Assembly: GCF_025548535.1 (NCBI RefSeq)
Contig: NZ_JAJLQW010000005.1
Coordinates: 1-64,000 of the forward strand
Length of the DNA: 64,000 bases
Source of the DNA: Undibacterium sp. Jales W-56
GTDB lineage: Bacteria > Pseudomonadota > Gammaproteobacteria > Burkholderiales > Burkholderiaceae_D
Direction: 5' to 3'
Position 1 is the first letter of the stretch; each line of letters begins with the position of its first letter. Below, in pieces: positions 54,400 to 63,985 of the stretch. The notes under the pieces were generated by a model. That model was not told the DNA's origin, did not search any database, and was given only the letters and a program-made list of their open reading frames with translations. Position numbers and translations under genes: made by a program.

Positions 54400-55740
54400 C
54401 TATCCGCTACGCGTGGTGCGCATCTGCATATGCCACAGTAGTGCCAGCAAGACGAGCGGCGGGATTGCCGTTAGGCCGGTAGCGATGAATGCAGTGGCGT
54501 ACGCGCCGAGCAGTCCATGCGTGGGTGTTAGAGCCTCGACCGCCGCGCCGGAAAAACCCTTAAGAAACTTGCCCAGCAAGGCATAAGTGGACGAAAGCAA
54601 AGCGTACTGCGTGGCCGTATAGCCGAGGCTCGTGAGGCTCGACATGTACGTGACCAGCGCGACGCCAGCGTAGGCTTGCGCGAAACTATCGAGCGTCATC
54701 ACGGCGGAAAACAAGATCGGTTCGGGATGCAGGCTCAGCAGGGCGAAAGCTGCGGTCCCGACCCCTTCCAGTACGAGCCCGACGATCAGGGTCGGCATCA
54801 TACCGAGCCGCACGGCACTCAGGCCACCCGCCGCGATGCCCGCGAACACCGCGACCAGTCCAAAGGTGCCGCGCACAAATGCAACCGTATCCTTTGTAAG
54901 TCCAAGGTCGTGGTAATACGGGTTGTACATCGGCCCCATCACGAAATCGGGCAGGCGGTAAAGCGCGACCATCAGCAGCATCACGAGGCCCGCGGTTTTA
55001 TGCTTGGCGAAGAAATCGACGAAGGGGCCGACCGCCGCGTCTGCTATGCCGCGTGGCGTCCATAGCGACGGCTTGCTGGCCAGCACGACGTCTGCCCGGA
55101 TGGGCTCAAAAGCGAAGAGCGTCGCCGCCACGCCGATCACCATCAGCACCGCCATCGCGAGGTACGACAGCGACCAGCCGATGCGGGCGGCCATCGCGAT
55201 CACGAGTGCGTCTGTCACCAGCAGCGCGATGCGATAGCCCAGTTGCGCGGCCGACGTCATCAGGCCGACTTCATCCGAATCACTCGCAGCCTCGATGCGC
55301 CAGGCATCGATCGCGATGTCCTGCGTCGCCGACGCGAACGCGGTGAGCAATGCAAACGCGCCGATCGCAACGAGACCGCCGTTGGTGCCGACAATCGCCA
55401 TGCCGACGAGCCCGATCGCCACCAGCAGCTGGCACAGCAACATCCAGCCACGACGCCGGCCAAGGCGCCCAAGCAGCGGTAGGTCAAGCCGATCCACCAG
55501 AGGCGACCAGTAGACCTTGAATGCGTACGCGAAGCCTACCCAGGAAATGAAGCCAATGGCGAGCAGACTGGTGCCCGCATCGCGCAGCCAGTAACCGAAG
55601 GTGTTGGCGGTGAGCAGGAACGGCAGGCCCGACGAGAAGCCAAGCGCGAGCATCACCGCGACCTTCGGCTGCTGCAATTCGCGCAGCATTTCGAGCGTGG
55701 AGCGTTTGCGGCGGGCTGGGGCGGTGGAAACGTTGGACAT
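54400..55740 (-). CDS. ampG: AmpG-type muropeptide permease (GC-rich)
   Basis: This MFS inner-membrane protein of 446 residues has about 12 helices and AmpG-like segments: PKVAVMLALGFSSGLPFLLTANTFGYWLRDAGTSL, VYWSPLVDRLDLPLLGRLGRRRGWM, FASATQDIAIDAWRIEA. AmpG imports anhydromuropeptides for cell-wall recycling. Third positions are far richer in G and C than in neighbours, suggesting transfer from a GC-rich relative. It ends 206 bp from metW, with a possible ampG remnant lying between. Confidence 0.88.
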   Translation of the reverse strand: MSNVSTAPARRKRSTLEMLRELQQPKVAVMLALGFSSGLPFLLTANTFGYWLRDAGTSLLAIGFISWVGFAYAFKVYWSPLVDRLDLPLLGRLGRRRGWMLLCQLLVAIGLVGMAIVGTNGGLVAIGAFALLTAFASATQDIAIDAWRIEAASDSDEVGLMTSAAQLGYRIALLVTDALVIAMAARIGWSLSYLAMAVLMVIGVAATLFAFEPIRADVVLASKPSLWTPRGIADAAVGPFVDFFAKHKTAGLVMLLMVALYRLPDFVMGPMYNPYYHDLGLTKDTVAFVRGTFGLVAVFAGIAAGGLSAVRLGMMPTLIVGLVLEGVGTAAFALLSLHPEPILFSAVMTLDSFAQAYAGVALVTYMSSLTSLGYTATQYALLSSTYALLGKFLKGFSGAAVEALTPTHGLLGAYATAFIATGLTAIPPLVLLALLWHMQMRTTRSG

Positions 55741-55749
55741 CGCCCGCCG

Positions 55750-55950
55750 CTATCGTATTACTGGCGTGCGTGCGAACCACGGTACAGAGGCGATCACAGC
55801 ACTGACCTGCCAGTGCAGCAATGCGCCGAGCCGCAGCAAGCCACTGAATATGCCGGGCGCCGGAATGAACGGGGACAAACCCGAACGGAAGTCGGGAAAG
55901 ACGCGTATCAGCATGCGTCTACTCAGGTGATTACTCCATGAAATCATCAT
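55750..55950 (-). pseudogene. Possible remnant of the resident ampG
   Basis: The 66-residue frame begins with the ATG overlapping the metW stop and reads SNHLSRRMLIRVFPDFRSGL. This resembles the N-terminus of beta-proteobacterial AmpG (RRMLICVF-x-GFSSGLP, from recall). It then diverges and ends at 55750. It may be the leftover of a native metW-ampG arrangement whose body was replaced by the GC-rich gene downstream. The assignment is tentative. Confidence 0.4.
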
Positions 55951-56549
55951 TTTTTCCTCAAACGAAACACCGCCAGACTACCACGCAAATTCGGTAAAAA
56001 CGTGACTGGCCGACCTTCATGCAAGGCCACACATTCCAATACGTCCAGGCCTACTTCGGTCGCCAGATCGGCGAAATCGTAGATGGTCGCGCAGCGCAGG
56101 TTCGGGGTGTCATACCATTCATACGGCAAGGATTTCGACACCGGCATTTTGCCGCGCAACAGCGCCGTGCGGTGCGGCCAGTAACCGAAGTTAGGAAACG
56201 ACACAATCGCTTCCTGGCCCACTCTGGCAATGTCGCGCAGCAGCGCTTCGACATGCTTCATCATCTGCAACGAGGATAAGCACAGCACGGTATCGAAACC
56301 ATTATCCTGGAACATGCTGAGGCCGTTTTCCATGTCTTGCTGGATCACGTTCACGCGGCGCTGGGTACAGGCCAGCACTTTATCATCGGCGATTTCAATC
56401 CCGTAAGCGGCGCATTGTTTATCGCTTTGCAGATAATCGAGCATGACGCCGTCGCCGCAACCGACGTCTAAAATGCGCGTCTGTGGTTTGATCCAGTGCG
56501 CAATAAAAGCTAGGTCGGGACGCAGTTCGCTGAGTTCAGAAAAATTCAT
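55947..56549 (-). CDS. metW: MetW, methionine biosynthesis methyltransferase-like protein
   Basis: The 200-residue SAM-methyltransferase fold has [43 protein letters not shown] and [34 protein letters not shown], all diagnostic of MetW. It works together with MetX in homoserine acylation in many proteobacteria; its exact reaction is not settled. Its ATG overlaps the metX stop by 4 nt. Confidence 0.94.
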   Translation of the reverse strand: MNFSELSELRPDLAFIAHWIKPQTRILDVGCGDGVMLDYLQSDKQCAAYGIEIADDKVLACTQRRVNVIQQDMENGLSMFQDNGFDTVLCLSSLQMMKHVEALLRDIARVGQEAIVSFPNFGYWPHRTALLRGKMPVSKSLPYEWYDTPNLRCATIYDFADLATEVGLDVLECVALHEGRPVTFLPNLRGSLAVFRLRKK

Positions 56550-57721
56550 TGCAGCTCCCGGGCGATATTGTTGAAGTAAGCCGCCACCAGATTCAGGTAA
56601 CGCGCATCGTCGAGCAGGAAGGCGTCATGGCCGTGCGGCGCATCGATTTCGGCGTAGCTGACAGTGCGTTGGTTGCTGACCAGCGCCTGCACAATATCGC
56701 GGCTACATTGCGGAGAAAAACGCCAGTCGGTCGTAAAGGACGCGAGTAAAAATTTTGCCTTGGTGCGCGCCAGGGCTTTACTCAGGTCGCCGTCGAATTG
56801 TCTGGCGGGGTCAAAATAATCGAGCGCCTTGGTGATCAGCAAATAGGTATTCGCATCAAAATAATCGGAGAATTTATCACCCTGGTAGCGCAGATAAGAT
56901 TCGATTTCAAAATCGACGCCGAAGCCGAACTGGTATTCTCCCGACTTCAGATCGCGTCCGAATTTTTCTGCCATGTCGTCATTCGACAGATAGGTGATAT
57001 GGCCGATCATGCGCGCCACGCGCAAGCCGCGGCGCGGCACCACGTTATGCGCATAAAAATCGCCGCCATGAAAATCCGGATCGGTCAGGATCGCCTGGCG
57101 CGCCACATCGTTGAACGCAATATTCTGTGCCGATAATTTGGAGGTCGAGGCAATCACCACGCAGTGACGCAGGCGCTCGGGAAACAGCATACTCCAGGCC
57201 AGGGCCTGCATGCCGCCGAGCGAGCCGCCCATGACTGCGGCAAATTGCCGGATGCCGAGACGATCGGCGACCAGCGCTTGTGCCTGCACCCAGTCCTCAA
57301 CCGTGACGACCGGGAAATCGGCGCCATAAGGTTTGCCGGTATTGGGGTTCTGATGCATAGGTCCGGTGGAACCAAAGCACGAGCCTAAATTGTTAATCCC
57401 GATCACAAAAAAACGATCGGTATCCACCGGTTTGCCCGGACCTATCATATTGTCCCACCAGCCCACATTCTTGGGCTGATCGGCGTACACGCCGGCTACA
57501 TGGTGCGAGGCGTTCAGCGCATGGCAAATCAACACTGCATTCGATTTATCGGCATTCAGGGTGCCATAGGTTTCCACCATCAGGGTGTAGCCGGTGATCG
57601 TCGCGCCGCTTTGCAAAGTCAATGCATCGGCAAAATGGAAAGCCTGTGGCGCAACGATGCCTACGCTACTGTTGGTATTGGCATCCGCGCTATGATCGGT
57701 TGTGGACGAACTTATAGTCAT
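56546..57721 (-). CDS. metX: Homoserine O-acyltransferase MetX
   Basis: This enzyme acylates homoserine with acetyl-CoA or succinyl-CoA for methionine synthesis. The 391-residue alpha/beta-hydrolase-fold protein has [28 protein letters not shown], the nucleophile in [15 protein letters not shown] and the catalytic residues in SFTTDWRF and [12 protein letters not shown]. The MetX-MetW pairing in beta-proteobacteria is often linked with succinyl-CoA use; the acyl donor cannot be assigned here with certainty. AGGAAG precedes the ATG. Confidence 0.93.
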   Translation of the reverse strand: MTISSSTTDHSADANTNSSVGIVAPQAFHFADALTLQSGATITGYTLMVETYGTLNADKSNAVLICHALNASHHVAGVYADQPKNVGWWDNMIGPGKPVDTDRFFVIGINNLGSCFGSTGPMHQNPNTGKPYGADFPVVTVEDWVQAQALVADRLGIRQFAAVMGGSLGGMQALAWSMLFPERLRHCVVIASTSKLSAQNIAFNDVARQAILTDPDFHGGDFYAHNVVPRRGLRVARMIGHITYLSNDDMAEKFGRDLKSGEYQFGFGVDFEIESYLRYQGDKFSDYFDANTYLLITKALDYFDPARQFDGDLSKALARTKAKFLLASFTTDWRFSPQCSRDIVQALVSNQRTVSYAEIDAPHGHDAFLLDDARYLNLVAAYFNNIARELQ

Positions 57722-57790
57722 GCGTCTTCCTAGAGATAGAATCTCGGTTACTGATTTACTGCAATACAGGAAGGCTAAAAGGGGGGCTGA

Positions 57791-57874
57791 ATGGGAGGGA
57801 TGCTGCGTGCATTCAAGCTCGCTTTAGCCGTATTTATTGTCTTGGAGTTATTCCAGACTGCGCCCGCAAGCTGA
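57791..57874 (+). CDS. Candidate 27-residue membrane peptide
   Basis: ATG at 57791 is preceded by AAGGGGGGCTGA, a plausible ribosome site. It encodes [20 protein letters not shown] then FQTAPAS, a single hydrophobic helix. It runs divergently from metX. No homolog is recognised, and it may be chance. Confidence 0.25.
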   Translation: MGGMLRAFKLALAVFIVLELFQTAPAS

Positions 57875-57960
57875 TTTCAAATCGGCGCAATGCAACAAGG
57901 ATAGCGAAGTCTGGGGCGGGCGTCAAACCGTCCCCTGTATAACCGGAACCAGCACAGCCG

Positions 57961-59712
57961 TCAGATGGAAACCAATTGGGTCAGATATTCCTGAATCACT
58001 TCGGGATCGTACGAGTGCAGGATTTTTTTGATTAGCGCCTGCAGATTGCCGACATTGGTATTCAGGATCTCTTGCTTAATCTCCGGCAGCAAGGCAGCGG
58101 GCATCGATAATTCGCGGAAGCCCATGCCAATCAGCAAGCGCGTCAGGCGCAGATCGCCTGCCATACCGCCGCAAATCGCCACCGGGATTTCGGCTCTCTG
58201 CCCGGCGGTCACGGTCATCGCCAGCAATTGCAAAATGGCCGGATGAATATCGCTGTACAAATGCGCGACTTCATGATCGGCGCGGTCGATCGCCAAGGTG
58301 TATTGAATCAGGTCATTCGTACCCACCGAAAGAAAGTCGAGCTTCTTGACGAACATCGGCAAGCTCAAGGCCGCTGCCGGGACTTCAATCATGGCGCCGA
58401 CGAGGATGGTTTCATCGAAATTTTGCGATTCGCGGCGCAGCGATTCCTTGGCTTGCTCAATCAAGTCCAGGGACTGATCGATCTCAAATGCATGCGCCAT
58501 CATCGGGATCAGAATATGCACCGGGCCGAATGCCGAGGCGCGCAAGATCGCCCGCAATTGCGTTAAAAATAATTGCGGCTCGGCGAGGCAATAGCGGATT
58601 GCCCGCAAACCCAATGCGGGATTCAGAATATTATGGTCGCTGGTATCAAGCGGCTTGTCGGCGCCGACGTCCAGCGTACGTATCGTGACAGGCTTGCCTT
58701 TCATCGCTAATACCGCATCGCGATAGGCGATGAATTGCTCTTCTTCGCTCGGCAACTGATGTTCTTGTCCCGTGCGTCCCATGAATAAAAATTCGGAGCG
58801 GAATAAGCCAACGCCGCTGGCGCCGGCTTCCATCGCGCTGATCGCATCTTGCGGCAATTCGATATTCGCCAGCAGGGTAATCTCTATCCCATCCTGGGTA
58901 ACCGCCGGCGTTTTTTTCAGCTTGGCTAATTTTTTACGCGCCTTTAACAGGGCCGCCAGCCGGTGACGATATTCCTCAACCGCCAGCGGCGTGGGTGCCA
59001 CGATCACCACGCCCGCATCGCTGTCGATAATCAACCAGTCGTCTTGCTGGATCAGGCGCGAGGCGTTCCCCAGACCGACTACGGCGGGGATGCCGAGACT
59101 GCGCGAGACGATGGCCGTATGCGAGTTCTGGCCGCCTTCGTCGGTCACAAATCCGGCGAACGCCACATCCCGGAATTGCATCATGTCGGCCGGCGAAATA
59201 TCGCGCGCGACTACGATCATATTGGCGTTGCGTTCATCGATGCCGGCTTCGCGCGGCAGGTCATGGGCGCTGCCGGTCAGGACTTTGAGTACCCGTTCGG
59301 CGACTTGCTGGATGTCGGCTTTGCGCTCGCGCAGGTAGTCGTCTTCAATCTCGTCGAACTGGGCTGACAAGGCATCGATCTGTGTGACCAGCGCCCATTC
59401 GGCGTTGTAATGGCGGGTCCGGATGATATCCAGCGGTGCTTCGGAAATCACCGGATCGGACAGGATCAGGGCATGCACGTCAAGGAAGGCGCCCAGCTCA
59501 GTCGGCGCGTCCTGCGGCAAATCGGCCCAAATCGCCTGCAGTTCCCGGTGGACTTGCGTGATAGCCTCCCGCAGACGCGCTACTTCGGCCTCGATTTGTT
59601 CTTGCGCGATCAGATAGTGCTGCACATCCAGCGCAGCGGGACGCAGTAAATGGGCGCGGCCTATCGCGATACCGCGTGATACGGGGATGCCTTGCAATGT
59701 AAATGACGCCAC
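57961..59712 (-). CDS. ptsI: PTS enzyme I
   Basis: Enzyme I takes phosphate from PEP and passes it to HPr. The 583-residue protein has the phospho-histidine H198 in DEGGQNSHTAIVSRSLGIPAVVG and the PEP-binding barrel with GVGLFRSEFLFMGR and TLDVGADKPL. The Cys/Glu region FLSVGTNDLIQYTLAIDR and ICGGMAGD follow. It starts with GTG. It is downstream of HPr and EIIA on the same strand. Confidence 0.95.
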   Translation of the reverse strand: MASFTLQGIPVSRGIAIGRAHLLRPAALDVQHYLIAQEQIEAEVARLREAITQVHRELQAIWADLPQDAPTELGAFLDVHALILSDPVISEAPLDIIRTRHYNAEWALVTQIDALSAQFDEIEDDYLRERKADIQQVAERVLKVLTGSAHDLPREAGIDERNANMIVVARDISPADMMQFRDVAFAGFVTDEGGQNSHTAIVSRSLGIPAVVGLGNASRLIQQDDWLIIDSDAGVVIVAPTPLAVEEYRHRLAALLKARKKLAKLKKTPAVTQDGIEITLLANIELPQDAISAMEAGASGVGLFRSEFLFMGRTGQEHQLPSEEEQFIAYRDAVLAMKGKPVTIRTLDVGADKPLDTSDHNILNPALGLRAIRYCLAEPQLFLTQLRAILRASAFGPVHILIPMMAHAFEIDQSLDLIEQAKESLRRESQNFDETILVGAMIEVPAAALSLPMFVKKLDFLSVGTNDLIQYTLAIDRADHEVAHLYSDIHPAILQLLAMTVTAGQRAEIPVAICGGMAGDLRLTRLLIGMGFRELSMPAALLPEIKQEILNTNVGNLQALIKKILHSYDPEVIQEYLTQLVSI

Positions 59713-59809
59713 GCTTTGTACCCTCGTTATTCTTTTATTTCGCTGATTGATCGTGCTGCGACTTACCTGCTACTGCCAAGCCATACAAAATAAGCCTGTC
59801 AAATCCTGG

Positions 59810-60079
59810 CTACTCACCTTCGCCAAATTTATCGTTGACCAGCGTGAGGATGGCGTCGAAACAGGTTTGTTCGTCTTCACCTTCGGTTTCCAGCATGACC
59901 TTGCTGCCCTTGCCGGCTGCCAGCATCATCACGCCCATGATGGATTTTCCATTCACGCGACGACTGTTACGGGTGAGCCAGACCTCGCTTTTATATTTGC
60001 TCGCTAACTGGGTGAATTTGGCCGAAGCACGCGCATGCAGGCCTAGCTTATTTACGATTTCGATTTCTTGCTGGATCAT
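59810..60079 (-). CDS. ptsH: HPr phosphocarrier protein
   Basis: The 89-residue protein has the active H15 in NKLGLHARAS and the regulatory S46 in NGKSIMGVMML. It carries phosphate from EI to EIIA. It lies between EIIA and EI in one operon. Confidence 0.95.
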   Translation of the reverse strand: MIQQEIEIVNKLGLHARASAKFTQLASKYKSEVWLTRNSRRVNGKSIMGVMMLAAGKGSKVMLETEGEDEQTCFDAILTLVNDKFGEGE

Positions 60080-60123
60080 TATGCTTTCACTTTTTTGAAC
60101 AGAACGAACAACATTAAGGAGAA

Positions 60124-60531
60124 CTAATGGGGGGAAAGCCGGACCCGGCTATCGACGCGCAGGGCGCCGTTTTGCCCGCCGGCCAACGCCATCTCGACCA
60201 CCACGTCGAGATTATCGTGACGATAGGTGATCGCCCGCAGCAGCATCGGCATGCTGATGCCGGCAATCGTCGCGACCCGGTCCGGCTCGCCGAGCTGACG
60301 GCAACAATTCGACGGCGTGCCGCCCAGGATGTCGGTCATGACCAAGACACCGGAACCGTCATCGAGGCGTTTGACCGCTTCCCGGGCCAGATGATTGACT
60401 TCATCGATGCTCTGATCGGCAATCACATCGATGGCTTCCAGCCGCTCTGGCCTGCCGCGAAACACATGCGATGCCGCCTGAATAAAAGCCGAACCTAACG
60501 GTGTATGGGTTAATAAAAGGATCCCGACCAT
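60124..60531 (-). CDS. PTS EIIA component, mannose family
   Basis: The 135-residue EIIA-Man-type domain has the phospho-acceptor H9 in LLTHTPLGSA and the VMTDILGGTPSNCC loop. No EIIB or EIIC gene is near, so the chain EI-HPr-EIIA is probably regulatory rather than a sugar importer, as in other Burkholderiales. ATG 60531 is chosen because AAGGAA lies 7 nt upstream; a GTG at 60537 is the alternative. Confidence 0.92.
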   Translation of the reverse strand: MVGILLLTHTPLGSAFIQAASHVFRGRPERLEAIDVIADQSIDEVNHLAREAVKRLDDGSGVLVMTDILGGTPSNCCRQLGEPDRVATIAGISMPMLLRAITYRHDNLDVVVEMALAGGQNGALRVDSRVRLSPH

Positions 60532-60627
60532 ATTCACATTCCTTGGGAGTATGCTTAAAAACCATGCTTACTCCGCACTATTTATCTAGATATTAAAATA
60601 TACCCTATCCGAGTATATTGATTGGTA

Positions 60628-61566
60628 TCAGGCTGCCGCCTCCAATGCATCGATCAGCATGCCTGCCACATTGAAGCCTTTTTGTTGCGTAATCTCCTGG
60701 AAACAAGTCGGACTGGTGACATTGACTTCCGTCAAATAATTCCCAATGACATCTAATCCTACCAGCAACAGGCCACGCTGGTACAGCACCGGCGCCAAAG
60801 TCTGTGCAATCTCAAGATCGCGCGCCGTCAGTTCCTGCGCCACGCCGACCCCGCCGGCCGCCAGATTGCCGCGCACTTCGCCGTTCTGCGGAATCCGCGC
60901 CAGGGCAAAAGGCACGACCTTGCCGCCGATCAGCAGGATGCGTTTATCGCCCTGCGCGATCTCAGGGATATAACGCTGCACCATGATGGTCCGGCTACCG
61001 TTCACGGTCAGGGTCTCGATCACCGAACCGAGGTTCATGCCGTCTGCACGGATGCGGAATACGCCCGCGCCGCCCATGCCGTCCAGCGGTTTCAGGATAA
61101 TTTCTTGATGGGTCTGGTGAAAAGCGCGAATCCTCTGTTCATCGCGCGTCACCAGCGTCGGTGCGGTGAACTGGCTGAATTGCGCGATGCTGAGCTTTTC
61201 ATTGTGATTGCGAATCGCCGCAGGCTTGTTGAATACCCGTGCGCCCTGTTGCTCGGCCAGCTCCAGTAAATAGGTCGCGTAAATGTATTCCATGTCGAAG
61301 GGCGGATCCTTGCGCTGCAGCACCGCATCAAATTCACTCAGGCGCATCGCTTGCGCTGTCTCTGCACGATACCAGTCGTCAGCCTCGCCGGTCAGGGTAA
61401 TGCGGCGGATATTCGCCAGCACCGCGCCGCCCTCCAGCGCCATGTCCTCGGGGCCGAAAGCGTACAACGCATGGCCACGCCGCGCCGCCTCCCGCATCAT
61501 CGCAAAGGTGGAGTCCTTGTAGGTTTTGAATTGATCCAGGGGATCGGTCAGGAAGGCGATTTTCAT
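60628..61566 (-). CDS. gshB: Glutathione synthetase
   Basis: This ATP-grasp enzyme joins gamma-glutamylcysteine to glycine. The 312-residue protein has the N-terminal FLTDPLDQFKTYKDSTFAMM and RKDPPFDMEYIYATYLLE, the ATP-grasp loop KPLDGMGGAGVFR and the C-terminal NVTSPTCFQEITQQ, all family-typical. It lies upstream of the PTS genes and downstream of gshA on the same strand. Confidence 0.96.
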   Translation of the reverse strand: MKIAFLTDPLDQFKTYKDSTFAMMREAARRGHALYAFGPEDMALEGGAVLANIRRITLTGEADDWYRAETAQAMRLSEFDAVLQRKDPPFDMEYIYATYLLELAEQQGARVFNKPAAIRNHNEKLSIAQFSQFTAPTLVTRDEQRIRAFHQTHQEIILKPLDGMGGAGVFRIRADGMNLGSVIETLTVNGSRTIMVQRYIPEIAQGDKRILLIGGKVVPFALARIPQNGEVRGNLAAGGVGVAQELTARDLEIAQTLAPVLYQRGLLLVGLDVIGNYLTEVNVTSPTCFQEITQQKGFNVAGMLIDALEAAA

Positions 61567-61784
61567 GTTGATTCTTTAAATGAATTGCAAAAAATAATCG
61601 GTCAAAAAACCGGCGCATCGTCCGCACTATTTTTTGACGCTTAAGCGCGAGACGCCGTGCATCTATTTAAACCGTTCAAGATAACTCCCTCGTTTCTGCG
61701 TGGTGAGGGTGATTCTAGTTGGCGCAATCTGTGTATTTAGCAAATTGAAGCATTTTAGAAAATTTGATGCCTGTATCGCTCAAA

Positions 61785-61828
61785 CGCCCTCACCCCCAAC
61801 CCCTCTCCCGCAAGCGGGAGAGGGGAGC
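61785..61828. repeat. REP-like palindromic repeat between gshA and gshB
   Basis: The head ACGCCCTCACCCCCAACC is followed by the hairpin CCTCTCCCGC-AA-GCGGGAGAGG. It is the canonical form of the family seen around the DUF559 gene. Confidence 0.85.
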
Positions 61829-61856
61829 ATGTCATGCCGGAATTAATGAGACCACA

Positions 61857-63155
61857 TCAATACACTTCAGGATTCGGATCGGTTCTTTCCAACTCCAGCG
61901 ATGCTGCCAGCAAAGCCAGTCGCGCCACCACGCCATACATATAAAACCGGTTCGGCGCAGCCGTGCCCGGCTTGGCTTTCATGTCCGGCACCGCATGTTG
62001 CTGGGCAAATGCCAGCGGGACGAAATGCATGCCAGGCGCGTTCAGGTTTTCATCGACGCCGCGATCTTCATGGACCCGGTAAAAACCGCCGACCACGTAA
62101 CGGTCTATCATATACACGACCGGTTCCGCGACCGATTCATTGATCTGTTCAAAGGTGTGCACGCCTTCTTGCACGATCACATCGGACACTTCCAGACCGT
62201 CTTTGACGACCGCCATTTTATTGCGTTGCTTGCGATTCAGATCGCGCAGTTCGGTGGAATCGTGCACCGTCATCACACCCATGCCGTAAGTCCCGGCATC
62301 CGCCTTGACGATCACGAAGGGTTTTTCTTTAATGCCGTATTCTTTGTATTTTTTGCGTATCTTCGCCAATACCGTATCGACCGTCGCCGCCAGTGCATCA
62401 ATCCCGGTATCCTCCTGGAAATTGATGCCATTGCATTTCGCAAAATAGGGATTCAGCATCCACGGATCGATATCGACCAGCTTCGCGAATTTTTTGACCA
62501 CTTCGTCATACGCAGAAAAATGGTTGGTCTTGCGACGCACGGCCCAGCCTGCATGCAATGGCGGCAACAGGGTTTGTTCGTTGAGATTTTCCAGGATCGC
62601 GGGAATCCCGGCCGATAAATCATTGTTCAGGACGATCGTGCAAGGGTCGAAATTTTTCAAGCCGAGACGGCGTCCGTTGGCTGAACGCTCCAGCGGTTCC
62701 AGGATCAGTTGAGTGCCGTCGGGCAGGTCAATCGGGGTCGGTTCTTTAATCTCGTCGGACAGGGAGCCGAGGCGCACATTGAGGCCGGTCTGGCGATAAA
62801 TCTGCATCTGGCGCGCCACGTTTTGCAAATAAAACGCATTGCGGGTGTGGCGCTCGGGGATCAGCAGCAGGTTCTTCGCATCGGGACAATATTTCTCGAT
62901 TGCCGCCATTGCCGCCTGCACGGCGAGCGGCAACATTTCTTGCGAAAGATTATTGAAGCCGCCCGGGAACAGATTGGTATCCACCGGCGCCAGCTTAAAG
63001 CCCGAATTGCGCAGATCGACCGAGCAATAGAACGGCGGCGTGTGCTCTTGCCATTCGAGCCGGAACCAGCGTTCAATCGCCGGCGTGGCTTCGAGAATTT
63101 TCTTTTCTAGATCATGCAAGGGGCCGTTGAGGGCAGTGACGAGATGCGGAACCAT
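61857..63155 (-). CDS. gshA: Glutamate-cysteine ligase (beta-proteobacterial type)
   Basis: This enzyme makes gamma-glutamylcysteine, the first step of glutathione synthesis. The 432-residue protein matches the GshA type found in beta-proteobacteria and acidithiobacilli, unlike E. coli GshA. It has DLRNSGFKLAPVDTNLFPGGFNNL, LLIPERHTRNAFYLQNV, NDLSAGIPAILENL and VKADAGTYGMGVMTV. Its product feeds gshB, 290 bp downstream. Confidence 0.93.
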   Translation of the reverse strand: MVPHLVTALNGPLHDLEKKILEATPAIERWFRLEWQEHTPPFYCSVDLRNSGFKLAPVDTNLFPGGFNNLSQEMLPLAVQAAMAAIEKYCPDAKNLLLIPERHTRNAFYLQNVARQMQIYRQTGLNVRLGSLSDEIKEPTPIDLPDGTQLILEPLERSANGRRLGLKNFDPCTIVLNNDLSAGIPAILENLNEQTLLPPLHAGWAVRRKTNHFSAYDEVVKKFAKLVDIDPWMLNPYFAKCNGINFQEDTGIDALAATVDTVLAKIRKKYKEYGIKEKPFVIVKADAGTYGMGVMTVHDSTELRDLNRKQRNKMAVVKDGLEVSDVIVQEGVHTFEQINESVAEPVVYMIDRYVVGGFYRVHEDRGVDENLNAPGMHFVPLAFAQQHAVPDMKAKPGTAAPNRFYMYGVVARLALLAASLELERTDPNPEVY

Positions 63156-63332
63156 ATTGACCTTATTGATAGCGGAGACTAAGAGCGGACACTTAAAAGC
63201 CGATTTTAACGGGAATCAGCAATCGGGTGTCTGGTCTTGCTAGCTTGGGATGAAATGGCAATTATCAAGATATGCCACACTTCTGCGTCTGGGGTGTCTG
63301 GACTTAAATGATCAGGATTTATATAAAAACCA

Positions 63333-63375
63333 AAACCTCTCACCACAGAGACACAGAGAAAAGGCAGGAGAGGAA
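63333..63375. repeat. Copy of the ACAGAGACACAGAG dispersed repeat
   Basis: AAACCTCTCACCACAGAGAC and the following ACAGAGAAAA match, in the opposite orientation, the right half of the repeat at 31966-32062. Confidence 0.65.
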
Positions 63376-63402
63376 CGGACTTCATAGGGTGCTGATATTA
63401 AA

Positions 63403-63526
63403 GGGAACTTCTAAAAACCCCCTACTCGAGCGCATCGCGTCGTTACAAAGCCTCGCAATACCGACGTATTGCTGTGCGTTTTGTGCCTAGCGCTGCACCT
63501 CGATTAAAGGGTTTTTAGCAGTTTCC
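63403..63526. mobile_element. MITE-like 124-bp element with terminal inverted repeats
   Basis: The left end GGGAACTTCTAAAAACCC (63403-63420) and the right end GGGTTTTTAGCAGTTTCC (63509-63526) are inverted repeats with two mismatches in 18 bp. Both are flanked by TAAA (63399-63402 and 63527-63530), which fits a 4-bp target duplication. It has no ORF. The interior core is shared with 15676-15698. Confidence 0.7.
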
Positions 63527-63682
63527 TAAAATGAACCCGCAAGCTGGATGCGCCTGCTGGCGCGAAATGCCGCTGGAAGCCGCATCCCGCCTGCGGATTC
63601 AATCTGAATTGTGATAAGCAGCTTGTCGTATTGCGCAAGTCCTATTGTTAATTGAATTATTTACAGGTCCGCAGCCCTGCAG

Positions 63683-63985
63683 TCAGGCTGATTTGGCCAG
63701 CAGCTTGAAATGCTCGACCGTCGGCGCTACGGCAAAAAACGAGCCGACGATGCCGCGCCATTGCAAAAACGCAGGCGATTCGCGGAAATCAATCGTATGA
63801 TTTTCCAGCGTTTCCCAAAAAATCATCAGCACATAACGCTCTGGCGATTCGATGCCTTTATTTACTTTATAGCCACAAAACCCCTTGGCCTGCGAGATCA
63901 CTTCGGTCAAGCCGCGTTGAATGGCCAGATCGAATTCCGCTTGTTTGCCGGGCTGAATCCGGATGTCGGCGAGTTCTAAAATCAT
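63683..63985 (-). CDS. Antibiotic-biosynthesis-monooxygenase-domain protein
   Basis: The 100-residue ABM-type dimeric alpha/beta-barrel protein has ILELADIRIQPGKQAEFDLAIQRGL, GFCGYKVNKGIESPERYVLMIFWETLENH and FRESPAFLQWRGIVGSFFAV. Members act as small monooxygenases or haem-degrading enzymes. The substrate is unknown. It is the last gene of the window. Confidence 0.87.
   Translation of the reverse strand: MILELADIRIQPGKQAEFDLAIQRGLTEVISQAKGFCGYKVNKGIESPERYVLMIFWETLENHTIDFRESPAFLQWRGIVGSFFAVAPTVEHFKLLAKSA

Larger units (their letters stand above)
63156..63682. other. Gene-free 527-bp region holding repeats
   Basis: No gene is supported. It contains an ACAGAGACACAGAG-type repeat (63333-63375) and the MITE-like element (63403-63526). 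Short frames across them have no coding character. Confidence 0.7.

Noticed and set aside
54676-55513. Multiple long frames opposite and alongside ampG
   Set aside because: These are shadow frames caused by the high GC content of ampG; only the MFS frame has coherent membrane helices.
57722-57960. SAM riboswitch upstream of metX
   Set aside because: No conserved SAM-I, SAM-II or SAM-alpha core could be recognised on the minus strand.
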